DNA of 64,000 nt from JAEYXS01 sp943367715 (GCA_943367715.1 CALRJY020000011.1:101571-165570); one strand, 5' to 3'; numbered from the stretch's first letter, positions 17,248-26,402 are shown. The notes: generated by a model not told the origin, from the letters alone. Translations and numbers: made by a program.

Positions 17248-17922
17248 ATGGAACTATATCTTTTATGTGTGATACCGCCGTTGCTGCTGGGCCTCTACGC
17301 CCAGTTTAAGCTGAAATCGACGTATAAGCGCTATCTGGAGGTGCCCGCAGGATCGGGCCTGTCAGGCGCGCAAGCAGCCCGGCGGATTCTGGATGCGGCT
17401 GGACTGCAAAGCATGCCGATACATGAGGTGCCGGGAGAACTGAGCGACCATTATGACCCGATCAAGAAACAGCTCTGCCTGTCCGCGGAGAACTATCGCG
17501 GACGCTCACTGTCGGCAGTAGGCGTGGCGGCGCATGAGGCGGGGCATGCCTTGCAGCATAAGGCCTCGTATGTCTGGCTGAATGTGCGGATGGCTTTGGT
17601 ACCGATCACTAATATCGCCAGCACCGGGGCAGCCGGATTATTCTTATTGGGCATTTTCTTCAGCATCGCCAAGTTGGCGATCATTGGCATCATCGTGTAT
17701 GCCGTGATCTTCGCTTTCCAACTTATTACGCTGCCGGTGGAGTATGACGCCAGCCGTCGGGCGAATATCGAGCTGAGCCGGTTGGGCATTGTGCATCCGA
17801 ATGAAGCGGGTGGTGTGCGCAGCGTGCTGAATGCCGCCGCCCTGACTTATGTGGCGGCCATGGTGCAGTCCTTGATGTGGTTGTTTTACTTCATCATGCT
17901 GTCACGGTCCGGAAACCGGTAA
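17248..17922 (+). CDS. YugP-like neutral zinc metallopeptidase, membrane protein
   Basis: A 224-residue membrane protease of the YugP group. A first membrane segment (LYLLCVIPPLLLGLYA) precedes a cytoplasmic part with the zinc motif AAHEAGHALQH (about residues 93-103), then hydrophobic segments near 113-165 and 200-218. HEAGH supplies the two histidines and catalytic Glu. The physiological substrate of this family is not well defined. It sits alone between intergenic stretches of 174 and 116 nt. Confidence 0.88.
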   Translation: MELYLLCVIPPLLLGLYAQFKLKSTYKRYLEVPAGSGLSGAQAARRILDAAGLQSMPIHEVPGELSDHYDPIKKQLCLSAENYRGRSLSAVGVAAHEAGHALQHKASYVWLNVRMALVPITNIASTGAAGLFLLGIFFSIAKLAIIGIIVYAVIFAFQLITLPVEYDASRRANIELSRLGIVHPNEAGGVRSVLNAAALTYVAAMVQSLMWLFYFIMLSRSGNR

Positions 17923-18038
17923 GCAGTGTCGCAATGGAATAAATATGGGATTTGAGGCTCTAATGAAAAAGGGACGAGGCAGGCAGTTATTTGCTTGCCG
18001 CCGCACTCCTAAGTTTTAGCCTCGGAAACACAAGGGAT

Positions 18039-19082
18039 ATGTCACCACCAACATTTGCTCGAAAGAAGTCCGCGAAACGCGCGGTCAAACCGATCGTTGT
18101 CAGGCGGGATATTGACGTGGCGCCTCCGGTCACGCCCATCACGGCCGTGCCGACGAATATCGCCGCGCCGGTAGCCAGCGTGGATATTGATACCGAAGAC
18201 GTGCGTCGCGTGGTGCCCAAGCAGGAACCGGCACCAGTCCGTGAACGGACGACTTATGATGGCGACACGGCCATCAAACTTTACCTGCGCGAGATCGGGC
18301 AGGTGAAACTGCTCACGCCGCAGGAAGAAATCGAGTTGGCGGCGAAGATCAAGAAGGGCGACAAGAAAGCCCGCGAGCACATGATCAAGGCGAACCTGCG
18401 CCTGGTGGTGAAGATCGCGCATGATTACGAAGGGCTGGGGCTGCCACTGCTGGATTTGATCAACGAAGGCAATATCGGCCTGATGAAGGCGGTGGAACGT
18501 TTTGATCCGGCGAAGGGCGGCAAGCTTTCCACGTATGGTGCCTGGTGGATCAAGCAATCGATCAAGCGTGCGTTGGCGAATCAGTCCAAGACCATTCGCC
18601 TGCCCGTGCATTTGGTGGATAAGATCTCGAAGATGCGTCGCACTTCCATGAAGTTGCAGGAAGAGTTGGGGCGCGAGCCGACTGATGAGGAATTGGCGGA
18701 AGAGCTGGAAACGACCGTTTCACGTGTGGCGGCCATGCGCACGGCAGCGATCCGACCGGCTTCCTTGGATGCGCCCATTAGCGAGGATGAGGATTCCAAC
18801 AACTACTCCGAGATCGTGGCGGATGAGAATGCGACGTCGCCTTACGCGCAGTTGGAAGACAAGACGGTGACGGCCATGCTCGAGGAGATGGTGACGAAAC
18901 TGGACCCTCGTGAGGCGACGATTTTGCGCTTCCGGTTCGGCCTGGACGGCGGAAATGAGAAAACTTTGGAAGAGGTGGGTGAAAAATTTGGCGTGACGCG
19001 GGAACGAGTTCGGCAGATACAAAACATTGCGCTGCGCAAGTTGCGCAAGATGATCGAGAAACTCGAAGCCAAGAAAAAATAA
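18039..19082 (+). CDS. rpoD: Primary-type sigma-70 factor (RpoD/SigA family)
   Basis: A 347-residue sigma factor. After about 75 Ala/Pro/Val-rich residues without a clear region 1.1 come region 1.2 (DTAIKLYLREIGQVKLLT), region 2 (ANLRLVVKIAHDYEGLGLPL, then DLINEGNIGLMKAVERFDP), region 2.4 with STYGAWWIKQSIKRAL, region 3, and region 4.2 with the helix-turn-helix LEEVGEKFGVTRERVRQIQ. It should recognise housekeeping -35/-10 promoters. ATG 18039 has AAGGG before it; TTG 17991 would add 16 residues. It could be a second, group-2 sigma instead of the sole vegetative one; the window cannot tell. apt follows 3 nt later. Confidence 0.88.
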   Translation: MSPPTFARKKSAKRAVKPIVVRRDIDVAPPVTPITAVPTNIAAPVASVDIDTEDVRRVVPKQEPAPVRERTTYDGDTAIKLYLREIGQVKLLTPQEEIELAAKIKKGDKKAREHMIKANLRLVVKIAHDYEGLGLPLLDLINEGNIGLMKAVERFDPAKGGKLSTYGAWWIKQSIKRALANQSKTIRLPVHLVDKISKMRRTSMKLQEELGREPTDEELAEELETTVSRVAAMRTAAIRPASLDAPISEDEDSNNYSEIVADENATSPYAQLEDKTVTAMLEEMVTKLDPREATILRFRFGLDGGNEKTLEEVGEKFGVTRERVRQIQNIALRKLRKMIEKLEAKKK

Positions 19083-19085
19083 CAA

Positions 19086-19622
19086 ATGCCGTCACACGCC
19101 GTCTCACCCTCGGATCTTGCCGCCGCCATCCGCGACGTGCCAGATTTCCCCAAGCCGGGCATTCTCTTCAAAGACATCACGCCAGTATTGGCGGATGCGA
19201 AGCTGTTTGCCGGGGCGATTGATTTGCTGGCTGGCAACTTCAAGCCGGGGCAAGTGGATGCGGTGGTGGGCATTGATGCACGGGGATTCATCTTCGCGGC
19301 GGCCGTGGCAATCAAGTTGCAAGCCGGTTTCGTGCCGGTGCGCAAAAAAGGCAAGCTGCCCTACAAGGCACACGAAGAAAGTTACGACTTGGAATACGGC
19401 AGCAACACGGTGGCCATCCATATTGATGCGGTGAAGCCGGGAGCCAAGGTTCTGCTGGTGGACGATTTGCTGGCCACGGGTGGAACGGCGGCAGCGGCCG
19501 TGTCTTTGTTGCAGAAGATCGGCGCGGATATTTTGGAGGTATCGTTCCTGATCGAACTTGGCTTCCTGAATGGTCGCAGCCGCTTGGGCAAGACGCCGAT
19601 TCGTTCCTTGGTGGTTTATTAA
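19086..19622 (+). CDS. apt: Adenine phosphoribosyltransferase
   Basis: A 178-residue purine-salvage enzyme that makes AMP from adenine and PRPP. It shows the Apt-specific stretches FPKPGILFKDITPVL, GIDARGFIFAAAVA, RKKGKLPYKAHEESYDLEYG and the PRPP-binding loop VLLVDDLLATGGTA. Length is typical. It begins 3 nt after the sigma-factor stop and is probably translated from the same message. Confidence 0.97.
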   Translation: MPSHAVSPSDLAAAIRDVPDFPKPGILFKDITPVLADAKLFAGAIDLLAGNFKPGQVDAVVGIDARGFIFAAAVAIKLQAGFVPVRKKGKLPYKAHEESYDLEYGSNTVAIHIDAVKPGAKVLLVDDLLATGGTAAAAVSLLQKIGADILEVSFLIELGFLNGRSRLGKTPIRSLVVY

Positions 19623-19706
19623 GCCCGGCATGACTTCATTTTTACGGCTCGCCCATGAGCCTGCTGACCGCCTAAGCTCCAGCCTTTGATCGCAATACTC
19701 TAAGGC

Positions 19707-21863
19707 ATGGACTGGCTGTTGGCATTAGACAGAGACCTGTTTCGTTTCGGCAACGAGGCGTTGAGCAACCCGTTGTTCGACGCCGTCATGCCGTTTTTCA
19801 GCGGTAATCCCTTCTTCATCCCCGTGGCATTGGTGCTGGGCATCTGGATGTTGATCAAGGGTGGAACTCGGGGGCGGTTGTGCATTTTCTTTCTCGTCCT
19901 GGCGATCGGGATTGGAGATGGGCTGATCTGCAATTCTCTGAAGGACAGCATCGGGCGTCCGCGTCCATTTAATCACATTGAAGAAACGATCATGCGGGTG
20001 GGCAAGGGCGGGAGCGGCAGCATGCCTTCATCGCACGCGGCGAACTGGTTTGCGGGACTGATGGTGTTTTGGCTGTTCTATCGGCGCTCGTGGAAGATCG
20101 TGTTGCCCATCGCGTGCACCGTTGCTTTTTCGCGAGTTTACAATGGAGTTCACTATCCCAGCGATGTCGTGGCGGGAGCTGCGTTGGGGGCTGTGTACGC
20201 CTTTGTGATCGTCCATGTTTTCGATTTGGTCTGGCAGACGGCGGGCAAGAAACTGTTTCCTCTCTGGTATGAGCGGTTGCCTTCGCTCTTGCTGCATGAT
20301 GCGGGACATCGTCCCGTGGAGGAGCGTTCCGCAGAAAGCCGCAACAAGCTGGCGGAGGCACAGTGGCTGCGGCTGGCATACGTGCTGATCGCGGTGATTT
20401 TTCTGGCGCGGATCGGCTATCACGCGGCAGGCAAGATCGAACTGACCGAAGACGAGGCTTATCAATGGCAATGGGCGAAACATCCAGCGCTGGCCTACTA
20501 CAGCAAGCCGCCGATGATTGCTTACACGCAGTGGCTGGGTACCAGCATCTTTGGTGACAACGAACTGGGGGTTCGCTTCTTCTCATCACTGCTGGCGGCG
20601 GCGATGTCCGTAATCCTGTTGCGCTTCTTCTATCGCGAACTGGGATTGCGTCCGGCGCTTTGGGCGGTGGTGCTGCCGTTGTGCATGCCGCTGGTGGCGG
20701 TGGGTTCAATCTTGATGACGATTGATCCGCTGAATGTCTTCTTCTGGATGCTGGCAATGATGAGTGGGTGGAGGGCGGTGAACACGAACTCAACAAAGCA
20801 ATGGCTGCTGGTGGGCTTATGGATGGGTTTTGGCTTTTTGAGCAAGGCCACGGCGCTATTCCAATTGTTAAGCTGGGCAGTCTTCTTCGTGCTGTGGTCG
20901 CCGTCACGGGCGTGTCTGCGGAGCAAGGGGCCATGGCTGGCGTTGGTGATCAATGCGCTCGCGTCGATTCCGGTGCTGGTCTGGAATGCTCAGCATGGCT
21001 GGGCCACGGTGAAGCATCTGGAGAACCGCAGCGGTCTGGATCGGGCGTGGGATTTTAATCCGAATTTCATCATCGATTTCATTTTGGTGGAGCCATTGTT
21101 GTTCAATCCGTTGATCTTCATCGGTATCGCTTGGGCGGCGGTGGCGTTCTGGAAAAAGGACAAGGGTAATCAACTGATGATGTATTGCTTCAGCATGGGA
21201 GCACCGCTGTTCCTGTTCTATTTCCTCTACACCATCCGGGCGCGCGTGCAGCCGAATTGGATCGCGCCTTCGATCCTGCCCTTGCTGTGTCTGGGCATCA
21301 TCTATTGGGAGCATCGATGGCGGGAAGGCGTGCGCTGGTTCAAGCCTTGGTTGATCGCCGCGTTCTTCATCGGCTTCATCCCGATTGTGCTGATGCACGA
21401 TACGAACCTGACCGGCAAACTGTTCGGCAAAGATTTGCCCGCCAAGAAAGATCCGCTGCGGCGCGTGCGGGGTGCCAAGGAACTGGCGGCGGTGGTGGAA
21501 ACGGCCAGGCAAGAGCTGATGAAGGAAGGCAAGCCGGTGTTCATCATCGGTGGGCACTATGGCGTGACAGGGTTGATGGCATTTTATCATCCTGAGGCGC
21601 GCAAGGATGTGGTGAAAGACCCGCTGGTGTTTTATCGCTGGTCGGATAAAGCGGAGAATCAGTTTTATTTCTGGCCTTCATACAAGGAGCTGCGCAAGGG
21701 CCAGAACGCCATTTACGTGGTTGTGGAGAATAAGCCGCAAGCGGCACCGCAATCGATCATTGATTCGTTTGAGAGCGTAAAAGACTTGGGCATTCATGAA
21801 GTGGTTTATCGGGGGCGGGTGTTTCATCACATCCAGATGTTCGAGTGCCGCAATTTGCGTTAG
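19707..21863 (+). CDS. PAP2 phosphatase fused to a GT39-type glycosyltransferase
   Basis: A 718-residue polytopic membrane protein with two enzyme domains. Residues about 1-175 are a PAP2 lipid phosphatase with the complete signature: KDSIGRPRP, SMPSSHAANWFAG and RVYNGVHYPSDVVAGAA. From about 215 onward it is an ArnT/PMT-like (GT39/PMT_2) transferase starting LTEDEAYQWQWAKHPALAY, which uses lipid-phosphate-linked sugars, with around ten further hydrophobic segments and a C-terminal extramembrane domain. The pairing suggests a sugar transfer coupled to recycling of the lipid phosphate carrier. It heads a tight run with the OGG1-like and ComB genes. Confidence 0.9.
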   Translation: MDWLLALDRDLFRFGNEALSNPLFDAVMPFFSGNPFFIPVALVLGIWMLIKGGTRGRLCIFFLVLAIGIGDGLICNSLKDSIGRPRPFNHIEETIMRVGKGGSGSMPSSHAANWFAGLMVFWLFYRRSWKIVLPIACTVAFSRVYNGVHYPSDVVAGAALGAVYAFVIVHVFDLVWQTAGKKLFPLWYERLPSLLLHDAGHRPVEERSAESRNKLAEAQWLRLAYVLIAVIFLARIGYHAAGKIELTEDEAYQWQWAKHPALAYYSKPPMIAYTQWLGTSIFGDNELGVRFFSSLLAAAMSVILLRFFYRELGLRPALWAVVLPLCMPLVAVGSILMTIDPLNVFFWMLAMMSGWRAVNTNSTKQWLLVGLWMGFGFLSKATALFQLLSWAVFFVLWSPSRACLRSKGPWLALVINALASIPVLVWNAQHGWATVKHLENRSGLDRAWDFNPNFIIDFILVEPLLFNPLIFIGIAWAAVAFWKKDKGNQLMMYCFSMGAPLFLFYFLYTIRARVQPNWIAPSILPLLCLGIIYWEHRWREGVRWFKPWLIAAFFIGFIPIVLMHDTNLTGKLFGKDLPAKKDPLRRVRGAKELAAVVETARQELMKEGKPVFIIGGHYGVTGLMAFYHPEARKDVVKDPLVFYRWSDKAENQFYFWPSYKELRKGQNAIYVVVENKPQAAPQSIIDSFESVKDLGIHEVVYRGRVFHHIQMFECRNLR

Positions 21864-21866
21864 GCC

Positions 21867-22736
21867 ATGAATGCGACGCGCTTTCCCGTAAAGGATTATG
21901 ACCTTGCCGCGACGCTGGCGTCCGGCCAAGCATTTCGCTGGCGTTTAATGGATGGCGCGTGGGAAGGAGTGATTGGTCAGAGGTGGGTGCGTTTGTCTTT
22001 TGAACGGAACAGCATCGGGGTGAGCACGGCGGTTACGTCGGAATCATGGACTTGGCTGGAGGATTACCTGCAGACGGCAGTTGATCTTTCAGCGGTGATC
22101 GCGAGTTTTCCTGATGATGTGCCGATGTGCGAATCCGTGGCGGCGTGTCATGGATTGCGACTGCTGAAGCAGGAGCCGTGGGAATGCCTGGCATCCTTCA
22201 TCCTCTCCTCCACCAAGCAAATCGTGCAGATCCAGCAGATAGTGGAGTTGTTGTGTGTGCGTTACGGAGAAAAGGTAATGATGCCTGAGGGACGAGCGCC
22301 GGTGTATGCGTTTCCTACTGCGGAGAGATTGGCACAATGCACCGAGGCGGAGTTGCGGGAATCTAAGATGGGGTTTCGCGCCAAGTATCTGCTGGCGGCG
22401 GCGCAGGCGGTGGCGAGTGGGAGGTTGGATTTGGAATCACTGCGGACGATATCTTGTGCGGAAGCGCGGGAGAAATTGATGGAACTGCCAGGGGTGGGGC
22501 GAAAGATCGCGGATTGCGTGCTGTTGTTCGCGTATGGATTTCAGGAGGCGTTCCCGGTGGATGTGTGGGTGTTGAAGGCGCTGCAGCAGCTTTATTTTCC
22601 CAAGCGTAGGGCATCGGCGAAGCGGTTGGCGAAGTTTACGGTCACGTATTTCGGGGCTAACAGCGGGTATGCGCAGCAGTATCTTTTTCATTACATGCGC
22701 ACGCAGCTTGGGAGAAAAGGAAAGAAGACGAAATGA
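21867..22736 (+). CDS. OGG1-type 8-oxoguanine DNA glycosylase/AP lyase
   Basis: A 289-residue HhH-GPD DNA repair enzyme. The N-terminal domain begins with FPVKDYDLAATLASGQAFRWR, matching the OGG1 start. The hairpin and catalytic loop read LPGVGRKIADCVLLFAYG followed by EAFPVDVWVLKAL: the Lys of GRKIADC aligns with the Schiff-base lysine of OGG1 and the Asp of PVDVW with its catalytic Asp. The OGG1 type is less common in bacteria than MutM. It starts 3 nt after the fusion protein and overlaps comB by four bases. Confidence 0.88.
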   Translation: MNATRFPVKDYDLAATLASGQAFRWRLMDGAWEGVIGQRWVRLSFERNSIGVSTAVTSESWTWLEDYLQTAVDLSAVIASFPDDVPMCESVAACHGLRLLKQEPWECLASFILSSTKQIVQIQQIVELLCVRYGEKVMMPEGRAPVYAFPTAERLAQCTEAELRESKMGFRAKYLLAAAQAVASGRLDLESLRTISCAEAREKLMELPGVGRKIADCVLLFAYGFQEAFPVDVWVLKALQQLYFPKRRASAKRLAKFTVTYFGANSGYAQQYLFHYMRTQLGRKGKKTK

Positions 22737-23491
22737 AACGCACGCTTGAAGTGTTATTTACTCCCGCAGAATTCAATGCGTTGCCCGCTCGCGATTTGAG
22801 TCAGACGGTGTGCGTGGTGTTTGATGTGCTGCGGGCGACGAGTGTGATGGTGCAGGCGTTGAGTGAGGGTGCGGAGGGTTTGATTCCAGTTAGCACGATT
22901 GAAGAGGCGGTGACCTTGCACCGGCTGAAGCCGGAACTCTTGCTGGCGGGGGAACGGCACGGATTGCGTATCACGGCGGCGCAGAGTGGAGGGGTGGATT
23001 TTCTTTTTGGCAATTCGCCGCGTGAGTTCAATGCAGATAAGGTGGGCGGGAAGAGTATTGTTACGACCACGACGAATGGCACGCGGGCGTTGCAGGCGTG
23101 CAGGGGGGCGAGCGAGGTGTTGGTTGGGGCGTTCTTGAATCTAGATACGGTGGCGGCGCGATTGGGTCAGGAGGAACGCTCGATTGTGATCGTGTGCAGT
23201 GGGACGGGTGAAGAGGCGGCTTATGAGGACACGCTGGCGGCGGGGGCTTTGTGCGAGGTGTTATTAAAGACGGGTTTTGAGGGACGGGTGGTGGACTCGG
23301 TGCGTGTGGCTCAAGCCGTTTATTTGCAGGAGCAGGGTGACTTGCTGGGAGCGATGAAGCGGGCGAGCAATGGGGCGCGACTGCTGACGATGCCGGATTT
23401 GAAGGATGATGTGGCGTTTTGCTTGCGGAGGAATGCGGTGCCGGTGGTGGCGGGAATGGGGAGGGATGGGGTGGTAAGGCGGTTGGAGTGA
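22733..23491 (+). CDS. comB: 2-phosphosulfolactate phosphatase family protein
   Basis: A 252-residue protein of the ComB family, Mg-dependent phosphatases that convert phosphosulfolactate to sulfolactate. Conserved parts are VFDVLRATSVMVQAL, LLLAGERHG, FLFGNSPREF, VTTTTNGTRAL, and VIVCSGTGEEAAYEDTLAAG. In methanogens the step leads to coenzyme M; in bacteria ComB proteins are linked to sulfolactate or have unknown roles. No other sulfolactate gene is visible here. The ATG overlaps the glycosylase stop (ATGA at 22733-22736). Confidence 0.88.
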   Translation: MKRTLEVLFTPAEFNALPARDLSQTVCVVFDVLRATSVMVQALSEGAEGLIPVSTIEEAVTLHRLKPELLLAGERHGLRITAAQSGGVDFLFGNSPREFNADKVGGKSIVTTTTNGTRALQACRGASEVLVGAFLNLDTVAARLGQEERSIVIVCSGTGEEAAYEDTLAAGALCEVLLKTGFEGRVVDSVRVAQAVYLQEQGDLLGAMKRASNGARLLTMPDLKDDVAFCLRRNAVPVVAGMGRDGVVRRLE

Positions 23492-23514
23492 TCGGGAGAC
23501 ATTTGGCTCTCTCA

Positions 23515-23541
23515 CCCCTCTCCCCGTTGAGGGGAGAGGGG
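23515..23541. repeat. Perfect 11-bp inverted repeat between convergent genes
   Basis: CCCCTCTCCCC (23515-23525), loop GTTGA, GGGGAGAGGGG (23531-23541). It lies between the ends of comB and the Nudix gene. No T-run follows on either strand. The sequence type is a widespread dispersed palindrome in environmental bacteria; whether it terminates transcription here is unknown. Confidence 0.8.
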
Positions 23542-23628
23542 GAACATTTGGCCGCGAATATGTAAGTTTGGACCTTATGGGCGGACGATTGACTAATCGC
23601 GCGGGATTAGAGATTAGTGCTCCGCTCA

Positions 23629-24132
23629 TCACAAGTATTTCTTGGCGTCGGACCAGACGCGCAGAAAGGAGCTGGCGAAATCTTGCGGGCGGTTGGTGGT
23701 CCATTCATCAAGGTGTTTCGCGGTGAACCATTCGCCGGTTTCTATCTCTTCGGGGTGGAGGACGAAGGGGCCTTCGGAGATGGTGTGATAGACCCAGACG
23801 AATTCCTGGCCGGTGTCTTGGCAGGCTTTGATGTAGCAAAGGCGGCGTGGAGTTTTATCGATGCTTAGGCCGATTTCTTCGCGGAGTTCGCGGATGGAGC
23901 AGGTGTCGTAGTCTTCACCGCTGTCCACATGTCCAGCGGCGGAGGTGTCCCAGAGACCCGGTGAAGAGTCTTTGCTCATGGAGCGTTTCTGCATGAAGAC
24001 GTCGCCTTTCGCATTGGTGACGATGATGTGCACGGCGCGATGCTTGAGGCCCAGACGATGAACTTCGCGACGGGGCTTTTGATCGATCACTTCGTCCAGG
24101 TCATTGACGACATCAAAGATTTCTTCAGCCAT
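23629..24132 (-). CDS. Nudix hydrolase
   Basis: A 167-residue Nudix protein. The 23-residue Nudix box is complete (GHVDSGEDYDTCSIRELREE then IG), with flanking DTSAAG and a C-terminal helix. The start EEIFDVVNDLDEVIDQKPRR followed by VHRLGLKHRAVHIIV resembles the YfcD/isopentenyl-diphosphate isomerase-like subgroup. The substrate cannot be read from the sequence. It begins 5 nt after the rsmA stop and is the last gene of the aminotransferase-rsmA-Nudix unit. Confidence 0.9.
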   Translation of the reverse strand: MAEEIFDVVNDLDEVIDQKPRREVHRLGLKHRAVHIIVTNAKGDVFMQKRSMSKDSSPGLWDTSAAGHVDSGEDYDTCSIRELREEIGLSIDKTPRRLCYIKACQDTGQEFVWVYHTISEGPFVLHPEEIETGEWFTAKHLDEWTTNRPQDFASSFLRVWSDAKKYL

Positions 24133-24137
24133 AAAAA

Positions 24138-24959
24138 TCAGGAGAGAGCTTTGGTAAGTGTGGCGAATTGTTCCAAGGAGACCTTTTCGGCGCGAATCTG
24201 GAGGGGCAGGCCGATGGCGTTGAACGCGGCTTCGAGCTGTTCCACCGGCCAGTTCTGTTTGAGAAGCTTGATTGCCATCTTGCGACGCTGGCCGAAGGCG
24301 GTCTTCACGATGCGTTCGAACTTGGGAACGAGTTCAGGGGGAAGCAACGGTTGTTCGCGGCGGATCAGGCTGATGCAGGCAGAGTCCACATCGGGTGCGG
24401 GGAAGAAGCACTTGGGCGGGATCTTGAACAGGTCCGTCGGCTGGTAGTGCAATTGCACGAGCAAGGTCAGGATGCCGTAGTCCTCGCCATCAGTCTCGGC
24501 CATGAGGCGTTGGGCGACTTCCAACTGTAGGGTCGCGATGAGGCGCTCTGGTTTGCGGGGATTGTGGGCCAATTCCACCAGAATGGGTGAGGCGACGGAG
24601 TAGGGGAGATTGGCGATGAGCTTCCAGTTCTGCCAGTCGCGCTCCATGTCTTCAACGACGCGTAAGGCATCGGCATGGAGTAGGGTGAAGTTCTTCTGTT
24701 CGGCGAAACGCGCTTGCAGCAGCGGAATGAGGCGCTGGTCTTTTTCGATGGCGAGGACTTCGTTGCCGTTTTCCAGCAGCAATTCAGTGAGGGGCCCAAG
24801 GCCGGGGCCGATTTCCAGGATTTTATCGCCAGGTTTGATCGCGCCGGCGTTGGCAATGCGACGGAGCTGGTTGCCATCGTGGAGGAAGTTTTGCCCGAGG
24901 GATTTGGTCAGTTGGATACCGTGCTGGGTGAGCAGGGCGCGCATCTGGGTGAGATTCAC
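24138..24959 (-). CDS. rsmA: 16S rRNA dimethyladenosine transferase
   Basis: A 273-residue KsgA/RsmA enzyme that dimethylates two adjacent adenines near the 3' end of 16S rRNA during 30S maturation. Motifs: SLGQNFLHD at the N-terminus, ILEIGPGLGPLTELLL (SAM binding), and the catalytic ANLPYSVASPILVEL. I set the start at GTG 24959. GGAGG lies 7 nt upstream of it, and it overlaps the aminotransferase stop as GTGA. The frame is open further upstream to 24980, but that codon has no such support. Confidence 0.95.
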   Translation of the reverse strand: MNLTQMRALLTQHGIQLTKSLGQNFLHDGNQLRRIANAGAIKPGDKILEIGPGLGPLTELLLENGNEVLAIEKDQRLIPLLQARFAEQKNFTLLHADALRVVEDMERDWQNWKLIANLPYSVASPILVELAHNPRKPERLIATLQLEVAQRLMAETDGEDYGILTLLVQLHYQPTDLFKIPPKCFFPAPDVDSACISLIRREQPLLPPELVPKFERIVKTAFGQRRKMAIKLLKQNWPVEQLEAAFNAIGLPLQIRAEKVSLEQFATLTKALS

Positions 24960-26257
24960 GAGGCCACCTCCGTGAGGCATTCGCCGATGGCTTTCACGGT
25001 GCGGCGCAATTCGGTTTCGGTGATAGTGAGTGGTGACGTCAGGGAAATGACGCTGGCGAATTCGCCTTCCGGCAACAGGATGAAGCCGCGTTGGAGCAGG
25101 CGATTGATGGTTTTCAAAACGATATGGGTCGCGGGCTGATCATCATGAGTGCGGATTTCGAGACCGGCCATGAGGCCACTGATGCGCACTTCAAATTTCA
25201 AGTCTTTAGGCGGCTTAAGAGCTTTGAGTAATTTACCCATTAGCAGGCCGAGTTTATGACTGCGGGCGGGGAGTTTGTTCTGCTCCAATTCTTTGATCTG
25301 GGCCAAGGCCATGGCGCATCCGACGGGGTGGCCGAGGAAAGTGGAGGTGTGGATGGCTTCACCATTTGAGGGTGGCCAAGCTTGATCCATCACGGCAGAG
25401 GAACCGACGCAGGCGGAAAGCGGGAAACCTCCGGTGAGAGCTTTTCCCAGGCAGATGAGGTCGGGAGTCACGCCGCTATGTTCGCAGGCGAACCATTTGC
25501 CAGTGCGGCCGAAACCGGTGTAAATCTCATCGAGGATGAGGAGAGCTTTGTGTTCGTCGCAGAGTTTGCGCACAAGGGCCAGGAACTTTGCAGGTGGAAT
25601 ATTAATGCCGCCGCGGGCTTGCATCGGCTCCAGCAAAATGGCGCCGATTTTTTGCTTTTTGAACAACGCGCGCAGCCGTTGTTCGAGAGGTTTCAGATCT
25701 GCTTCAGTCTTGGGGAAAGGGGCAAAATGACCGAATGCTTTGAGCTGGTTGCGAAAGCCGCCGCGAAAATGTTCGCGATGGGTGGCGTTCAAGGCACCGT
25801 AGCCGACGCCGTGATAGGCTCCCTCGAAGGCGATGATGCCAGGTTTGCCAGTGGCGAGTTTGGCGGTCTTTAGAGCGGCTTCCACGGCTTCGAAGCCGGA
25901 ATTGCAGAAGATGGTTTTGGCACGGGCACCTTTGGTCCAGCGGCCGAAGGTGATTTCACTGAGCTTTTGGGCGAGTTGGGCTTTGAGCGCGTGGGGATGG
26001 ACATCGCCCATAGCGTGGAGCAGTTTGCCCATCTGCTGCTGGCCGGCTTTCACCACGCGAGGATTGGCGTGGCCGGCGGCGGCGACGCCGAAGGCGGCAG
26101 TGAGGTCGAGATAGCGGCGGCCTTCCACATCCCAGACGTAGTTGCCTTGCGCGCGTTCCCAGACGATGGGCCAGGAGCCATCCGGTTCGGTGAACAGGAT
26201 GTTGCGCGATTCGTAGGCCTGCAACTGGCGCAGGACTTGTTGTGTTTTCGTGGGCAT
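24956..26257 (-). CDS. Class III aminotransferase (PLP-dependent)
   Basis: A 433-residue fold-type I PLP enzyme of the ornithine/4-aminobutyrate aminotransferase group. Features in order: GVAAAGHANPRV, FCNSGFEAVEAALKTAK (phosphate-binding region), GAYHGVGYGALN, GAILLEPMQARGG, the cofactor Asp in ALLILDEIYTGFGRTG and the Schiff-base Lys in CLGKALTGGFPLSA. The substrate cannot be assigned: GABA, ornithine and diaminobutyrate enzymes share these motifs. GTG 26260 and ATG 26257 are adjacent starts. It is the first gene of a unit with rsmA and the Nudix hydrolase. Confidence 0.9.
   Translation of the reverse strand: MPTKTQQVLRQLQAYESRNILFTEPDGSWPIVWERAQGNYVWDVEGRRYLDLTAAFGVAAAGHANPRVVKAGQQQMGKLLHAMGDVHPHALKAQLAQKLSEITFGRWTKGARAKTIFCNSGFEAVEAALKTAKLATGKPGIIAFEGAYHGVGYGALNATHREHFRGGFRNQLKAFGHFAPFPKTEADLKPLEQRLRALFKKQKIGAILLEPMQARGGINIPPAKFLALVRKLCDEHKALLILDEIYTGFGRTGKWFACEHSGVTPDLICLGKALTGGFPLSACVGSSAVMDQAWPPSNGEAIHTSTFLGHPVGCAMALAQIKELEQNKLPARSHKLGLLMGKLLKALKPPKDLKFEVRISGLMAGLEIRTHDDQPATHIVLKTINRLLQRGFILLPEGEFASVISLTSPLTITETELRRTVKAIGECLTEVAS
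24967..24971 (-). promoter_or_regulatory. Ribosome-binding site fixing the rsmA start
   Basis: GGAGG read on the minus strand, 7 nt before GTG 24959, inside the end of the upstream aminotransferase gene. It selects the GTG start over the upstream ATG at 24980. Confidence 0.8.
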
Positions 26258-26381
26258 CACTCGGTCAACTGTGCGGGTAATCTAATGGGATAGAGGGCGA
26301 GGTGACATGAGAAAATTACGAAGGTGATGGGAGGTATGATTTATGAAGTATGAAAAGAGCTCTTATTCGTACGGCAGCTTA

Positions 26382-26402
26382 CTGCCGGCTGGAATCCGGC
26401 AG
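26382..26402. repeat. REP-like palindrome
   Basis: CTGCCGG (26382-26388) and CCGGCAG (26396-26402) flank CTGGAAT in the 175-bp gap between the aminotransferase and the heme protein gene. It lies 30 nt past the stop of the heme protein gene and lacks a T-run. Confidence 0.65.
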
